A stretch of 64,000 nucleotides of DNA, from NCBI RefSeq assembly GCF_001662075.1, contig NZ_LYPL01000002.1, positions 62,001-126,000 of the forward strand. Direction: 5' to 3'. A program made the position numbers and the translations under genes. Positions 35,174-43,790 of the stretch are shown piece after piece (position 1 is the first letter of the stretch; every line of letters begins with the position of its first letter). The notes under the pieces are model-generated. The model did no database searches. It worked only from the letters and a program-made list of their open reading frames with translations, and was not told the origin of the DNA. Source of the DNA: Rhizobium bangladeshense (GTDB lineage Bacteria; Pseudomonadota; Alphaproteobacteria; Rhizobiales; Rhizobiaceae).

Positions 35174-36250
35174 ATGGATACCATGCAAAGCAGGACCATC
35201 GACAGTGCGAAGCTCGATACGCTGGTCGGCCGCGTCGTCAGCGATCTTTCCGCCGGCTATGGAGGGGTCATGGTCAGCCTCGGCCACCGCCTCGGTCTCT
35301 ACAAGGCGATGGCCGACCGCGGTCCGCTCACGTCTCGTGAGATCGCCACCCGCGCCCGCTGCGCCGAACGATATGTGCGCGAATGGCTGAATTCGCAGGT
35401 CGCCGGCGGCTATGTCACCTATCATGCCGTCAGCGGCACCTATGAGCTGACGCCGGAACAGGCCTTCGTGCTGGCGAACGAGGACAGCCCCGTCTTCATC
35501 CCGAATGCCTGGGCAACGCCGGCTTCCATGTGGGCCGACGAGGAAAAGGCGGTCGAGGCCTTCCGCACCGGCGCCGGCATCCCTTGGGGTGACCATGATG
35601 GCCGGCTCTTCTGCGGCGTCGCATCCTTCTACCGCAACGCCTACCGCGCCAGCCTCGTGCCGGAATGGCTGCCGGCGCTCGACGGCGTGGTGGAGAAGCT
35701 GAAGGCAGGCGCCCTGGTCGCCGATGTCGGTTGCGGCCACGGCCATTCGACGGTTCTGATGGCGCAGGCCTTCCCGAAGTCGAATTTCCACGGCTTCGAC
35801 ACGCACGAAAAGTCGGTCGACGAAGCCCGAGAGGTGGCGGGCGAGGCGGGCGTTTCCGATCGCGCCAGCTTTTCGGCCGCGCGGGCGGAAACCTATCCGG
35901 GGACGGGCTATGACCTCATCTGCTTCTTCGACTGCCTGCACGATATGGGCAATCCGGTGGCAGCCGCCACGCATGCGGCCAAGGCCCTTGCCAAGGACGG
36001 GACGGTGATGCTGGTCGAGCCCTTCGCCAATGACCGGGTGGAGGACAACATCTCGCCGGTCGGCCGGCTCTATTATGCCGCTTCGACGACGATCTGCTGC
36101 GCCCATGCGATTTCCGACGGCGGTCACATCGTGCTCGGCGCCCAGGCCGGCGAGGCAAGGCTCAAGGACGTCTTCCGCAAGGCGGGCTTCACCCGCTTCC
36201 GCAAGGCCATGCAGACGCCCTTCAACCTGATCCTCGAAGCCCGCCTCTGA
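35174..36250 (+). CDS. Class I SAM-dependent methyltransferase with N-terminal winged helix
   Basis: 358 residues from ATG 35174 (AGGGAGA upstream); the frame is open 154 codons earlier but that overlaps the divergent regulator. Residues about 15-100 form a winged-helix dimerisation domain (GPLTSREIATRARCAERYVR). Motif I for S-adenosylmethionine is LVADVGCGHGHSTVLMA (about 179-195), and DLICFFDCLHDMGNP (motif II/post II) follows near 245. This is the Rv2258c-like family of small-molecule methyltransferases. The substrate is unknown; the divergent GlxA-type regulator may control it. Confidence 0.9.
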   Translation: MDTMQSRTIDSAKLDTLVGRVVSDLSAGYGGVMVSLGHRLGLYKAMADRGPLTSREIATRARCAERYVREWLNSQVAGGYVTYHAVSGTYELTPEQAFVLANEDSPVFIPNAWATPASMWADEEKAVEAFRTGAGIPWGDHDGRLFCGVASFYRNAYRASLVPEWLPALDGVVEKLKAGALVADVGCGHGHSTVLMAQAFPKSNFHGFDTHEKSVDEAREVAGEAGVSDRASFSAARAETYPGTGYDLICFFDCLHDMGNPVAAATHAAKALAKDGTVMLVEPFANDRVEDNISPVGRLYYAASTTICCAHAISDGGHIVLGAQAGEARLKDVFRKAGFTRFRKAMQTPFNLILEARL

Positions 36251-36286
36251 CCAGACCGGCGACCGAGGGCGCCGGACTTCCACCCA

Positions 36287-36382
36287 CCCTTCGTCGCTCT
36301 CGGGCTGACACGAGGACCCATGACGCCCGCGTCGATTGCGGCCGTGGATCCCAGGCTCAAGGCCTGGGATGACGGAGGGTGG
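36287..36382. repeat. Palindromic mosaic repeat, copy 1
   Basis: Two-hairpin element. The right half GGATCCCAGGCTCAAGGCC...GATGACGGAGG is intact; the left arm has lost bases (CTCGGGCTGACACGAGGAC), so its stem is weak. It lies just after the methyltransferase stop. Confidence 0.85.
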
Positions 36383-36432
36383 GGGTGCCGTTGCTGCCAT
36401 ACCGCAAAGCGCCGCTCTGGCGTGCCGACGCC

Positions 36433-36535
36433 CACTCCATCCTCCGTCGTCCTCGGGATTGACCCGAGGACCCATGCCGACCTCGTCGATTGCGGCTGTG
36501 GATCCCAGGCTCAGGGCCTGGGATGACGGAGGGTA
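36433..36535. repeat. Palindromic mosaic repeat, copy 2
   Basis: Full element: left hairpin GTCCTCGGGATTGACCCGAGGAC, linker, right hairpin with ATCCCAGGC/GCCTGGGAT arms, framed by CCGTC and GACGG. Same orientation as copy 1, spaced by about 50 bases. Confidence 0.9.
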
Positions 36536-36641
36536 GGGTGCTGTTGCTGCCTGACGACCAGCCGTTTGTCATTTACGCTCGCGCGACTAGTTTAGGGAAA
36601 GCAATCCTCCCGAATGGGAGGGAGACGACCGGGAGCAAGTC

Positions 36642-36908
36642 ATGTGCCGAAATATCAAGCCTCTCTTCAATTTCGATCCGCCGGCGACCGATGAGGAGAT
36701 CCATGATGCCGCGCTGCAGTTCGTGCGCAAGCTGAGCGGAACCAACAAGCCTTCGAAACGCAATGAGGCCGCCTTCGAGCAGGCGGTCAATTCCATCGCG
36801 AAATGCGCCCACGAGCTGCTGCATTCGCTGGAGACCTCTCAGCCGCCTCGCGACCGCGCCGAAGTCGCGGCGAAGGCGCGTGCGCGATCAGCGATGCGCT
36901 TTGCATGA
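36642..36908 (+). CDS. DUF2277 family protein
   Basis: 88 residues starting MCRNIKPLFNFDPPATDEEI, the fixed opening of the DUF2277 family, with FVRKLSGTNKPSKRNEAAFE and a closing helix rich in Arg and Ala. GGGAG stands about 7 bases before the start. Members are small soluble proteins of unknown function found in many bacteria. It lies between copies of the mosaic repeat. Confidence 0.92.
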   Translation: MCRNIKPLFNFDPPATDEEIHDAALQFVRKLSGTNKPSKRNEAAFEQAVNSIAKCAHELLHSLETSQPPRDRAEVAAKARARSAMRFA

Positions 36909-36997
36909 AAAGAGCCCGAAAGGCGCCGGCGGATGGGACCGGGCTGCCGAAGGAGCGCACAAACATCCACCACGCCGGCAGCAAGTATGGCACCAAC

Positions 36998-37125
36998 CGC
37001 ACCCCGTCCTCCGTCATCACAGGCCTTGAGCAGCCTTGAGCCTGGGATCCACGGGCGCAGCAGAGGAGGCCCGCGTGGGTCCTCGGGTCAAGCCCAGGGT
37101 CAAGCCCGAGGACGACGGAGGTTGG
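36998..37125. repeat. Palindromic mosaic repeat, copy 3, inverted and rearranged
   Basis: Parts of the element run in the opposite order to the other copies: the CTTGAGCCTGGGATCCACGG half comes first and GGGTCCTCGGGTCAAGCCC then lies on the right, with a duplicated GGGTCAAGCCC block. It points to inversion and slippage inside the repeat. Confidence 0.75.
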
Positions 37126-37294
37126 GTGAGCTGTGGTGCGACACGGCGGCGCGCAACCGTGCTCCATTCAGCGAGTGATCTTTGCAGATCTGTTGTCCCG
37201 GCGGTCTCGCTTTCGGAAAGGCGGAAATTTATGCTGCAACCTGTCGACCCCCAGCTGTGAGGTCACAAGTGTTTGTCAGCGCGAGAGGATCGAC

Positions 37295-37702
37295 ATGCCC
37301 ATCTTTCATGCCAAGTGTCCCTGCGGCGCGCTTTCCCTGGAGGTCGATGGCGACCCCTTGCACAACCACATCTGCACCTGCACCCGTTGTCAGCGTGCAT
37401 CCGGCAGCGCGCTGTCACACAATGTCTGGTTCCGCGAGGGGGATGTCCGGATCGTCTCCGGCGATTATTCGATCTGGTTTCCGCAAGGCGAAAGCACGCC
37501 CGAGGTGATGAAAGCCTTCTGCCGGATCTGCGGCGGTGGCGGATTTTCGAAATCCGGAGATTATTTTCCCGGTTCGGTCGTCATCGCCGGCGGCACATTC
37601 GCCGATCCGGCCTTTCCCGCGCCGGATCATGTCCACTGGTGGAACAACCGTCCGCACTGGATCGGCCTCGCCGAGGCGATCGAGCGTCATGGGGAGGGGT
37701 GA
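37295..37702 (+). CDS. GFA/CENP-V family zinc-binding protein
   Basis: 135 residues from ATG 37295; the open frame upstream runs through repeat sequence. Zinc ligands of the Gfa fold are visible: AKCPCGALSLEVDGD, then HNHICTCTRCQRASGSALSH and FCRICGGGGFSKSGD. The family includes the glutathione-dependent formaldehyde-activating protein, but most members have unknown function. A second member of the same family is encoded at 48412-48828. Confidence 0.9.
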   Translation: MPIFHAKCPCGALSLEVDGDPLHNHICTCTRCQRASGSALSHNVWFREGDVRIVSGDYSIWFPQGESTPEVMKAFCRICGGGGFSKSGDYFPGSVVIAGGTFADPAFPAPDHVHWWNNRPHWIGLAEAIERHGEG

Positions 37703-37751
37703 ACGTGTCGGTGGAGAGGATGGCGTGGCGCGCTGAAGCTGTTTCGGGAGG

Positions 37752-37800
37752 CGGCCGCCATGGATTCCAGGCTCAAGGCCTGCAATGACGGAGGTTGGGG
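37752..37800. repeat. Palindromic mosaic repeat, copy 4, right half only
   Basis: Only the GGATTCCAGGCTCAAGGCC hairpin with GATGACGGAGG-like end is present, with one mismatch in the stem. No left half precedes it. Confidence 0.8.
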
Positions 37801-37871
37801 AGGGCCATGGGCTGGAGGCGCAACGCTGCAGCTATCCCCTTACCATTGATCGTCGGATTTGCCACGGAGCT

Positions 37872-37964
37872 CACCCCGTTCTCCGTCGTCCTCGGGCTTG
37901 ACCCGAGGACCCATGCCGGCCTCGTCGGTGGTTCCCCCAAGGCCTGGAATGACGGAGAGTGGGT
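37872..37964. repeat. Palindromic mosaic repeat, copy 5, right arm damaged
   Basis: Left hairpin GTCCTCGGGCTTGACCCGAGGAC is perfect. The right part is shortened to CCCCCAAGGCCTGGAATGACGG, so its own stem is lost. Confidence 0.85.
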
Positions 37965-38175
37965 AGGGCCACAGCCAGAGTTGAGCGATGCCGACGGACG
38001 ATTGGTCTGCGCCCGACAAATGAGGTGAACCGGATCAACAAGAGCACGCACCGCCTTGGGGCGGGGCTTACGGAACCAACTGGCGTCGCGGAAGGTTATA
38101 GTCTCGTCGCTTGGCCATCGGTTTCGCTCGATCTGCGGGACAGCCGGCGCTCAGTAATCACAATGGGGAAATCCT

Positions 38176-38433
38176 ATGGAAAATGAAGGTATAGGCTGGA
38201 TCGCCGCAATCATCATCGGCGGTATTGCCGGCTGGCTCGCCGAGATGTTCATGAAGAGCAACATGGGCGTGCTGATGAACGTTCTGCTCGGTATTGTCGG
38301 CGCCATCGTCGCCAACTTTATCCTGTCGCTCTTCGGCGTCGCCCTTGGCGGATGGCTGGGTTATCTGATCGCGGGCTTCATCGGAGCCTGCATCCTGATC
38401 GCCATTGCAAGAATGATCAGACGTCCGGCCTGA
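38176..38433 (+). CDS. GlsB/YeaQ/YmgE family stress-response membrane protein
   Basis: 85 residues, almost entirely hydrophobic with three membrane segments: IGWIAAIIIGGIAGWLAEMF, MNVLLGIVGAIVANFILSLF, and GGWLGYLIAGFIGACILIAI, separated by the conserved GVLMN and GG turns. These small inner-membrane proteins (also called transglycosylase-associated proteins) are induced by envelope or acid stress in enterobacteria. GGGGAA stands before the start. It stands alone. Confidence 0.93.
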   Translation: MENEGIGWIAAIIIGGIAGWLAEMFMKSNMGVLMNVLLGIVGAIVANFILSLFGVALGGWLGYLIAGFIGACILIAIARMIRRPA

Positions 38434-38658
38434 CGAAACAGGAGGCGCCCCAAACGGCCGCCTTCCTTCACGCACTCCTGCCGCGCGAGCGTGGCTTGAG
38501 GCGTGGTCATCTCGTGTTCAAGGCGCCCGGCGAACCTGGACGTGGCAGATGCGTCAAAAGCAGCCGGACCTTTAAGGGCGGGGGCGGATTTCCGCCTCAT
38601 CGCTCAGGAGTAAAGCCTCGGCCAACGCCGTTTCGGCTCATTGCCCGTCACGACTTTT

Positions 38659-39009
38659 TTACCGCGACATCGTCTCCAGCTGCCCGGGAAACTGTCCATA
38701 AGCCACCAGAATGGATCTGATCAGCCCCGGGAAGCGTTCATCGAGTTCCGCGCAGCGGGTCTGGTTGCGCATCTCCACACCCTGGCGCTCGCTGCGGATC
38801 AGGCCGGATTCGCGCAGCACCTTGAAATGGTTCGACAGCGACGATTTTGGAATGACGCGGTCGCCGAGGTCGGCCAGCGCCGAGCACGTGCCGCCGCAGC
38901 CGGCGGTGGCAAGCTTCGCGAAGATGGCGACGCGCTCGGGATCGGACAGCGCATAAAGAATCGCTTCCGGCCGTATGTCCTCCAGGGCTGGGTGAAAGAG
39001 CGGTCGCAT
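38659..39009 (-). CDS. ArsR-type winged-helix transcriptional regulator
   Basis: 116 residues from ATG 39007-39009 (an upstream in-frame ATG lies 24 codons earlier but overlaps the promoter). The winged helix is clear: ILYALSDPERVAIFAKLATA, then VIPKSSLSNHFKVLRESGLI and SERQGVEMRN for the wing. No metal-binding CxC is present, although TAGCGGTCSAL has two cysteines. It is divergent from an SDR gene with an inverted repeat in the shared promoter, so it likely represses that gene. Confidence 0.9.
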   Translation of the reverse strand: MRPLFHPALEDIRPEAILYALSDPERVAIFAKLATAGCGGTCSALADLGDRVIPKSSLSNHFKVLRESGLIRSERQGVEMRNQTRCAELDERFPGLIRSILVAYGQFPGQLETMSR

Positions 39010-39045
39010 GAATTTTATATAGCGCCCCTTGACATCAAGATCAAC

Positions 39046-39064
39046 AGTTCCGAATTTCTGAACT
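39046..39064. promoter_or_regulatory. Probable ArsR operator between regulator and SDR gene
   Basis: Inverted repeat AGTTC-N9-GAACT (39046-39050 and 39060-39064). A TTGACA at 39029-39034 stands just before it, so the repeat could cover the spacer and -10 area of the rightward promoter. Confidence 0.5.
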
Positions 39065-39115
39065 ATGGAACAAGCCGTCACTTCCGGCGGCAGTCCAGAT
39101 CAGAAGGGATCGAAT

Positions 39116-39862
39116 ATGGCCAAGCTCACGGGTAAAGTCGCAGTGGTTACGGGGGCCTCCAAGGGGATCGGCGCCGCCATTGCCAAAGCGCTGGCGGCCG
39201 AAGGGGCGAAGGTCGTGGTGAATTACGCCTCGAGCAAGGCGGGCGCCGATGCGGTGGTCGAAGCGATCGGTGCGGCCGGCGGCCAGGCGATCGCGGTTCA
39301 GGGCGATGTTTCCAAGGCCGAACAGGCCCAGGGCGTGGTCGATGCCGCCGTCAAGGAATTCGGCAAGCTCGACGTGCTGGTCAACAATTCCGGCGTCTAC
39401 GAATTCGCCTCGATCGAGGAAGTGACCGAGGAACATTATCGCCGCATCTTCGACGTCAACGTGCTCGGCGTTCTCCTGACCACCCAGGCGGCGGTCAAGC
39501 ACCTCGGCGAGGGCGGCAGCGTCATCAACATCTCCTCGGTGGTCACCAGCATGGCGCCGCCGTCCTCGGCCGTCTATACCGGCACCAAGGGCGCCGTGGA
39601 GGGTATCAACAGCGTGCTCGCCAAGGAGCTCGGCCCGCGCAAGATCCGCGTCAACGCCATCCTGCCGGGCATGGTCGAGACCGAGGGCACGCACACTGCC
39701 GGCGTCATCGGCTCGGATCTCGAGCAGAGCGTCGTCGCCCAGACGCCGCTTGCCCGCATCGGCCAGCCGGACGATATTGCCGGCGTCGCGGTCTTCCTCG
39801 CGTCCGACGACGCCCGCTGGCTGACTGGCGAACGGCTCGCTGCCAGCGGCGGCTTCCGCTAA
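39116..39862 (+). CDS. SDR family oxidoreductase
   Basis: 248 residues from ATG 39116 (GAAGGGA upstream). Classical short-chain dehydrogenase: cofactor motif VTGASKGIGAAIA (residues 11-23), LDVLVNNSGVY with NNSG replacing NNAG, serine of the active site in INISSVV, and Y-x-x-x-K in SAVYTGTKGAVE. The protein ends SGERLAASGGFR-like, with the C-terminal ASGGFR common in this branch. NADP-linked reduction of a small carbonyl is expected. Divergent from an ArsR-type regulator. Confidence 0.93.
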   Translation: MAKLTGKVAVVTGASKGIGAAIAKALAAEGAKVVVNYASSKAGADAVVEAIGAAGGQAIAVQGDVSKAEQAQGVVDAAVKEFGKLDVLVNNSGVYEFASIEEVTEEHYRRIFDVNVLGVLLTTQAAVKHLGEGGSVINISSVVTSMAPPSSAVYTGTKGAVEGINSVLAKELGPRKIRVNAILPGMVETEGTHTAGVIGSDLEQSVVAQTPLARIGQPDDIAGVAVFLASDDARWLTGERLAASGGFR

Positions 39863-39898
39863 GGGGATTTCCGCTCTCCTCGGATCACGGGTTGGGTG

Positions 39899-39920
39899 TT
39901 CAGGCCGGGGCCGGCCTGAA
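39899..39920. terminator. Perfect GC-rich inverted repeat after the SDR gene
   Basis: TTCAGGCCGG at 39899-39908 pairs with CCGGCCTGAA at 39911-39920. No T-run follows on either strand, so it may be a Rho-assisted or weak terminator. Confidence 0.4.
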
Positions 39921-39927
39921 ACCTCGA

Positions 39928-39997
39928 TCCTGTCTGAATTAAAGAGCTAGAGCATGATCCGTCAGAAAGCCGCTCAGGCTTATCGGCATCATGCTCT
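39928..39997. repeat. Rhizobial intergenic palindromic repeat, partial copy
   Basis: Arms AGAGCATGAT (39949-39958) and ATCATGCTCT (39988-39997) match the first hairpin of the element at 5466-5580, in the opposite orientation, with TCTGAATTAAAGAGCT on its left as in the other copy. The second hairpin is missing. Confidence 0.75.
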
Positions 39998-40098
39998 CGC
40001 AGTTCTCGCGATTGCTGCGTCTCAGCCGCCACGATCGCATTGACGAGACTTACAAAGTCAATGCCGGAGCTCATCCTTGCGCCGGCAAAGCGCGGTCA

Positions 40099-40989
40099 TC
40101 ACCTGCCGATATAGGCGGCGAGTTCATCAGGCGTCCCGTTGGGGAAGGCCTGCTTCAAAAAGTCCAGGAACGCCGACACGCGCGCGCTCAGCAGCCGCCG
40201 AGAGGGGTAGAGCGTCCAGAGAGCGATCTCCGGGCCGTCGATGTCCCCCCAACTGACCAATGTGCCATCCGCCAGGTCGTGGCTCACCAGCGATATGGGA
40301 AGACGTCCTGCACCGACGCCGGCGCGCACCGCATCCCGGATCGTGATCAGCGTTGACAAAGTGAGCACGGGTTCGATCCTGATCGTCGACTGGCCGCCGG
40401 CCGTTCTCACCCGCCATATTTGCGCTTCGCCTGCGCCACGCGCAACGCCGGGAGCCGCACGTCCGCCGGTCGGGCGGGGAAGGTCGGGGCTTGCCACCAC
40501 CACCAGCCGGTCGCGCAGAAAGGCCCGTCCGACCAGGCTTTCGTCGGGATCGGGATTGACCCGGATGACCAGGTCGTAGCCTTCCTCGATCATATCGACG
40601 GACCGGTCCTCACTCGTCACCTCAAGCCTCACCTCGGGATATTTGAGGGCAAATCCCGCGGCGATCCTCCCCATGGCGGTCTGGGAAAAATGCAGCGGCG
40701 CGCTGATCCGCAATTTCCCCTTTGGTTTCTGACCGCCGGACGCAATCGCCGAAGCCGTCTCGTCGAGTTCGGCAAGCAGTGCCGCCGTCCGCTCGAAGAG
40801 CGCCCGTCCTTCTTCGGTGAGCTTCAGGTCACGCGCACCCCGTTCAAACAGCCTGAGATCGAGGCTGCTTTCCAGCTCGGCGACGCGCCGGGACAGGGTA
40901 GCCTTCGGCCGGCCGGTTGCCCTGGCCGCTTTACCGAAGCCACCATGGCGAGCAACGAGATTGAAATCGGCAAGGGCAAGAAGGTCCAT
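40099..40989 (-). CDS. LysR family transcriptional regulator
   Basis: 296 residues from ATG 40989 (an in-frame ATG lies 31 codons earlier without support). The helix-turn-helix is at about 1-60 (MDLLALADFNLVARHGGFGK, RPKATLSRRVAELESSLDLR), and the effector domain follows (KLRISAPLHFSQTAMGRIAA). DmlR/CrgA-like. It is divergent from an NmrA-type oxidoreductase gene whose start is 104 bases away, its likely target. Confidence 0.93.
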   Translation of the reverse strand: MDLLALADFNLVARHGGFGKAARATGRPKATLSRRVAELESSLDLRLFERGARDLKLTEEGRALFERTAALLAELDETASAIASGGQKPKGKLRISAPLHFSQTAMGRIAAGFALKYPEVRLEVTSEDRSVDMIEEGYDLVIRVNPDPDESLVGRAFLRDRLVVVASPDLPRPTGGRAAPGVARGAGEAQIWRVRTAGGQSTIRIEPVLTLSTLITIRDAVRAGVGAGRLPISLVSHDLADGTLVSWGDIDGPEIALWTLYPSRRLLSARVSAFLDFLKQAFPNGTPDELAAYIGR

Positions 40990-41093
40990 GGGTGTTCCAC
41001 AGCTGAGACGGTGTGTCCAAAATCGCTGCCTATCGGACTGCCAGTGAACCACACATATTCGCCGTGTCAAGCAACCCGACACGGAGAAATACC

Positions 41094-41984
41094 ATGACCA
41101 TTCTCGTCACCGGCGCGACAGGCAATGTCGGCAGCCAAGTCGTCGAACACCTCGTCAAGCGCGGCGCCGAAGTCCGTGCCCTTGTCCGCGACCCGTCGAA
41201 AGCCGAATTCCCGGCTGGCGTCAGCGTCGTGCAGGGCGATTTTCTCGACATCGACGCGCTGCGCAATGCCATGTCAGGCGTGTCGACCCTGTTCCTTCTC
41301 AATGCCGTGGTACCGGACGAGTTCACCCAGGCTTTGATTGCGCTGAACGTCGCCCGATCGGCCGGCATCGAGCGGATCGTCTATCTCTCGGTGATCCACG
41401 CCGACGTCTACGTGAACGTGCCGCATTTCGCCGGAAAGTTCGGCGTCGAGCGGATGATCGAGCAGATGGGTTTCAAGGCGACGATCCTGCGCCCGGCCTA
41501 CTTCATCCAGAACGACCTGATGGTCAAAGACGTCATCACCGGCTACGGCGCCTATCCGATGCCGATCGGGCCCAAGGGGCTCGCCATGGTCGATGTTCGC
41601 GATATCGCCGAGGTCGCCGCTCTCGAGCTGCTGCGCCGCGAGCAGGCTGCGGAGCCGCTGGCGCTGGAGAGGATCAATCTCGTCGGTCCGGAGACACTGA
41701 CCGGAATTGATATTGCCGCCATCTGGTCAGACGTGCTTGCCCGTCCGATCCACTATGGGGGCGACAATACCGAGGGCTTCGAGCAGAATCTCAGGCAGTT
41801 CATGCCCGCCTGGATGGCCTACGACATGGGCCTGATGGGCGAACGCTTCCTGACGGACGGAATGCTGCCTGAGGCCGGCGATGTCGAGCGTCTGACAAAG
41901 CTGCTCGGCCGCCCGCTGCGCTCCTATCGCGTCTTCGCCTCGCAAACCGCTGCCTCCGCTGAGGCAAACACAACAACGATTTGA
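41094..41984 (+). CDS. NmrA/SDR-type NAD(P)H-binding oxidoreductase
   Basis: 296 residues from ATG 41094 (GGAGAAA upstream). The nucleotide-binding motif is MTILVTGATGNVGSQVVEHL (GATGNVG), then VRALVRDPSKAEFPAGVSVV, characteristic of the atypical SDR group with NmrA and the quinone reductase QOR2/YtfG. The usual catalytic tyrosine motif is not obvious, so it may act as a redox sensor or quinone/azo reductase. A 157-residue SRPBCC-like gene follows after 17 bases, probably cotranscribed. Likely controlled by the divergent LysR gene. Confidence 0.9.
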   Translation: MTILVTGATGNVGSQVVEHLVKRGAEVRALVRDPSKAEFPAGVSVVQGDFLDIDALRNAMSGVSTLFLLNAVVPDEFTQALIALNVARSAGIERIVYLSVIHADVYVNVPHFAGKFGVERMIEQMGFKATILRPAYFIQNDLMVKDVITGYGAYPMPIGPKGLAMVDVRDIAEVAALELLRREQAAEPLALERINLVGPETLTGIDIAAIWSDVLARPIHYGGDNTEGFEQNLRQFMPAWMAYDMGLMGERFLTDGMLPEAGDVERLTKLLGRPLRSYRVFASQTAASAEANTTTI

Positions 41985-42001
41985 CCAGAAGGGGCATTAT
42001 C

Positions 42002-42475
42002 ATGATCTATTCGACAGCCACAGTTCCGGTGAACCCGGAGGGCGCAATCTCGTTGACCCGCGCTGAGGCCTGGCAGGGCCTGGAACGCAAGGCGCGCGAC
42101 GCCCGGCTCTTTCTTCCCGCCGGTCTCTGCACCCGCTGCGATGTCGTCGAGGAAAGCCCGACCCACTTCGTGCGCGAGGCGACGATTGCCGGACAGGATC
42201 TGCGCGAGATCATCACCCTCGAACCGCAAGGCAAGGTCACTTTCTTCCAGGCGACGGGGCCACGCGAGGGAGCGATCATCAATGAGCTCTTCGAAGATGA
42301 AGAGGGTCAGCTGCAGCTGCGCTTCTACTGTTATCTCGGCCTGCGCGGCAAACAGCCGAGCGGCCCGGAAGAGCAGGCCGAGCAGGCACAATTCGATAGC
42401 GAAACAGGCTATAAGGCCGCCCTGCTGTCGACGCTGAAGCGGACCCGCGAACTGCTCGCGGAGGGAAAGCTCTGA
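42002..42475 (+). CDS. SRPBCC family protein, AtaL/DUF1857-like
   Basis: 157 residues from ATG 42002 (AGAAGGGG upstream; an earlier TTG overlaps the previous stop). The pattern MIYSTATVPVNPEGAISLTR then AWQGLERKARDARLFLPAGL, and LREIITLEPQGKVTFFQATG, matches the DUF1857/AtaL-like branch of the SRPBCC ligand-binding fold. Fungal AtaL relatives act beside polyketide pathways; bacterial roles are unknown. It forms an operon with the NmrA-type oxidoreductase just upstream. Confidence 0.85.
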   Translation: MIYSTATVPVNPEGAISLTRAEAWQGLERKARDARLFLPAGLCTRCDVVEESPTHFVREATIAGQDLREIITLEPQGKVTFFQATGPREGAIINELFEDEEGQLQLRFYCYLGLRGKQPSGPEEQAEQAQFDSETGYKAALLSTLKRTRELLAEGKL

Positions 42476-42683
42476 GCATCGCCGGGACCTTAAGGTTGGG
42501 TGTCGGCGCGAAGCGGCCGAAATCGGCAGATGCGCGGCCACCCCTGGCGTTCAAAGCTTTCAGCGAGTGCGGAGGCAGCCGACTGGCCTCGCACCGAACC
42601 GAACACCACGTCCTTGCCAATTCACAGGTTGCATGCGCGTCCGAGCGGTTGCATTGTGCTGGTTTCAAGATGAGGAGAGTTCT

Positions 42684-43043
42684 ATGCCAAAGGCCGTTGG
42701 CATCGGCGGTGTGTTCTTTAGGGCGGCGAACCCGGCCGGCCTGGCGGAATGGTATCAAAAGCATCTCGGCATTGACGACCTGCACAAGTCGGTATGGCAG
42801 CAGGAGGCCGGGATGACGATATTTGGCCCGTTTTCGAAGGACACCGATTATTTCGGTCGCGCGGAACAACAATGGATGATCAATTTCCGCGTCGATGATC
42901 TCGATGGGCTGATGGCCAGCCTGACGGCAAGTGGGATCGCGGTGGAAACCCGGGATGAATGGAACTCGGAGGTAGGCCGCTTTGCCCGCATTCACGATCC
43001 CGAGGGCAATCCGGTCGAGCTGTGGGAGCCGGCGCAGGGTTGA
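42684..43043 (+). CDS. VOC family (glyoxalase/dioxygenase-fold) protein
   Basis: 119 residues from ATG 42684 (GAGGAGAG upstream). The vicinal oxygen chelate fold is shown by IGGVFFRAANPAGLAEWYQK at the start and by FARIHDPEGNPVELWEPAQG at the end, where the conserved Glu (VELWE) is a metal ligand. Bacterial members include glyoxalases, fosfomycin-resistance and bleomycin-resistance proteins; this one cannot be placed further. Single gene. Confidence 0.92.
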   Translation: MPKAVGIGGVFFRAANPAGLAEWYQKHLGIDDLHKSVWQQEAGMTIFGPFSKDTDYFGRAEQQWMINFRVDDLDGLMASLTASGIAVETRDEWNSEVGRFARIHDPEGNPVELWEPAQG

Positions 43044-43091
43044 TGGCGACTGGGTCGCTCCTCGTTGGCCGATCTCGATAGTCACGCGCCT

Positions 43092-43190
43092 TCAGACTGG
43101 CAAAGGCTTTCGCCACGTATCCAGTTCTTCAAGCCGTTTATACCACCTTTGAATATGCCTGAACTCGGCGGCGGCTGCATAAGGAAGTGC
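43092..43190 (-). pseudogene. C-terminal remnant of a glutathione S-transferase
   Basis: The reverse strand reads ALPYAAAAEFRHIQRWYKRL, EELDTWRKPLPV and a stop at 43092-43094. It closely matches the end of the intact GST gene at 46871-47476 (ALPYAAVADIPLAEFPHIQR, WYGRLEELDAWRNPFPA), with a short deletion and several changes. Bases around 43115-43190 also match at nucleotide level, so this is a decayed duplicate of that gene end. Confidence 0.85.
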
Positions 43191-43194
43191 AACG

Positions 43195-43290
43195 GCCTCC
43201 GTCGTCCTCGGGCTTGACCCGAGGACCTACGCCGGCCTCCTCAGCTGTGGCCATGGATTCCAGGCTCAAGGCCTGGAATGACGGAGGTCG
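43195..43290. repeat. Palindromic mosaic repeat, copy 6
   Basis: Complete two-hairpin element, left GTCCTCGGGCTTGACCCGAGGAC and right ATTCCAGGC/GCCTGGAAT stem, directly abutting the GST remnant. Confidence 0.9.
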
Positions 43291-43361
43291 GGGAGAGCCA
43301 TCGGCAAGAGGCGAAACGCTGCGGCCATTCTCTCACTTTCGCTGGTTTTGTCGCGGAGTTT

Positions 43362-43456
43362 ACCCCACCTTCCGTCGTCCTCGGGCTTGACCCGAGGACC
43401 CCCTCGGCTGTGACCATGGATTCCAGGCTCAAGGCCTGGAATGACGGAGGCTGGGG
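43362..43456. repeat. Palindromic mosaic repeat, copy 7
   Basis: Complete two-hairpin element with a shortened linker. Between copies 6 and 7 is a module of about 75 bases (containing GGCAAGAGGCGAAACGCTGC) that recurs between other copies. Confidence 0.9.
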
Positions 43457-43521
43457 AGGGCCATCGCAAGTGGCGCGACGCTGCTGCTATTCCCTCACCA
43501 TCGCTGGATATGCCACGGAGC

Positions 43522-43630
43522 TCACCCCACCCTCCGTCGTCCTCGGGCTTCCCTCGAGGACCGATGCTGGCCTCATCGGTTGCGGCGATGGATTCCAGGC
43601 TCAAGGCTTGGAATGACGGAGGCTGGGGAG
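43522..43630. repeat. Palindromic mosaic repeat, copy 8
   Basis: Full-length element; the left stem is damaged (GGGCTTCCCTCGAGGACC instead of GGGCTTGACCCGAGGACC). Confidence 0.88.
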
Positions 43631-43723
43631 GGGTATCGGCAAGAGGCGCAACGGAGGTTGCGGAGGGCGACCTGCAAGTGGCGCAACGCCGCTATTGCCT
43701 CACCATCGCTGGATTTGCCACGG

Positions 43724-43790
43724 AGCTCACCCCACCCTCCGTCGTCCTCGGGCTTGACCCGAGGACCCACGCCAGGCCCCTCGGCTGCTC
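43724..43790. repeat. Palindromic mosaic repeat, copy 9, left half only
   Basis: Perfect left hairpin GTCCTCGGGCTTGACCCGAGGAC; the right half is missing and unrelated sequence follows. Confidence 0.85.

Noticed and set aside
35114..36475. 453-codon reverse open frame opposite the methyltransferase
   Set aside because: Shadow of a gene with clear methyltransferase motifs; it also runs into the repeat copies.
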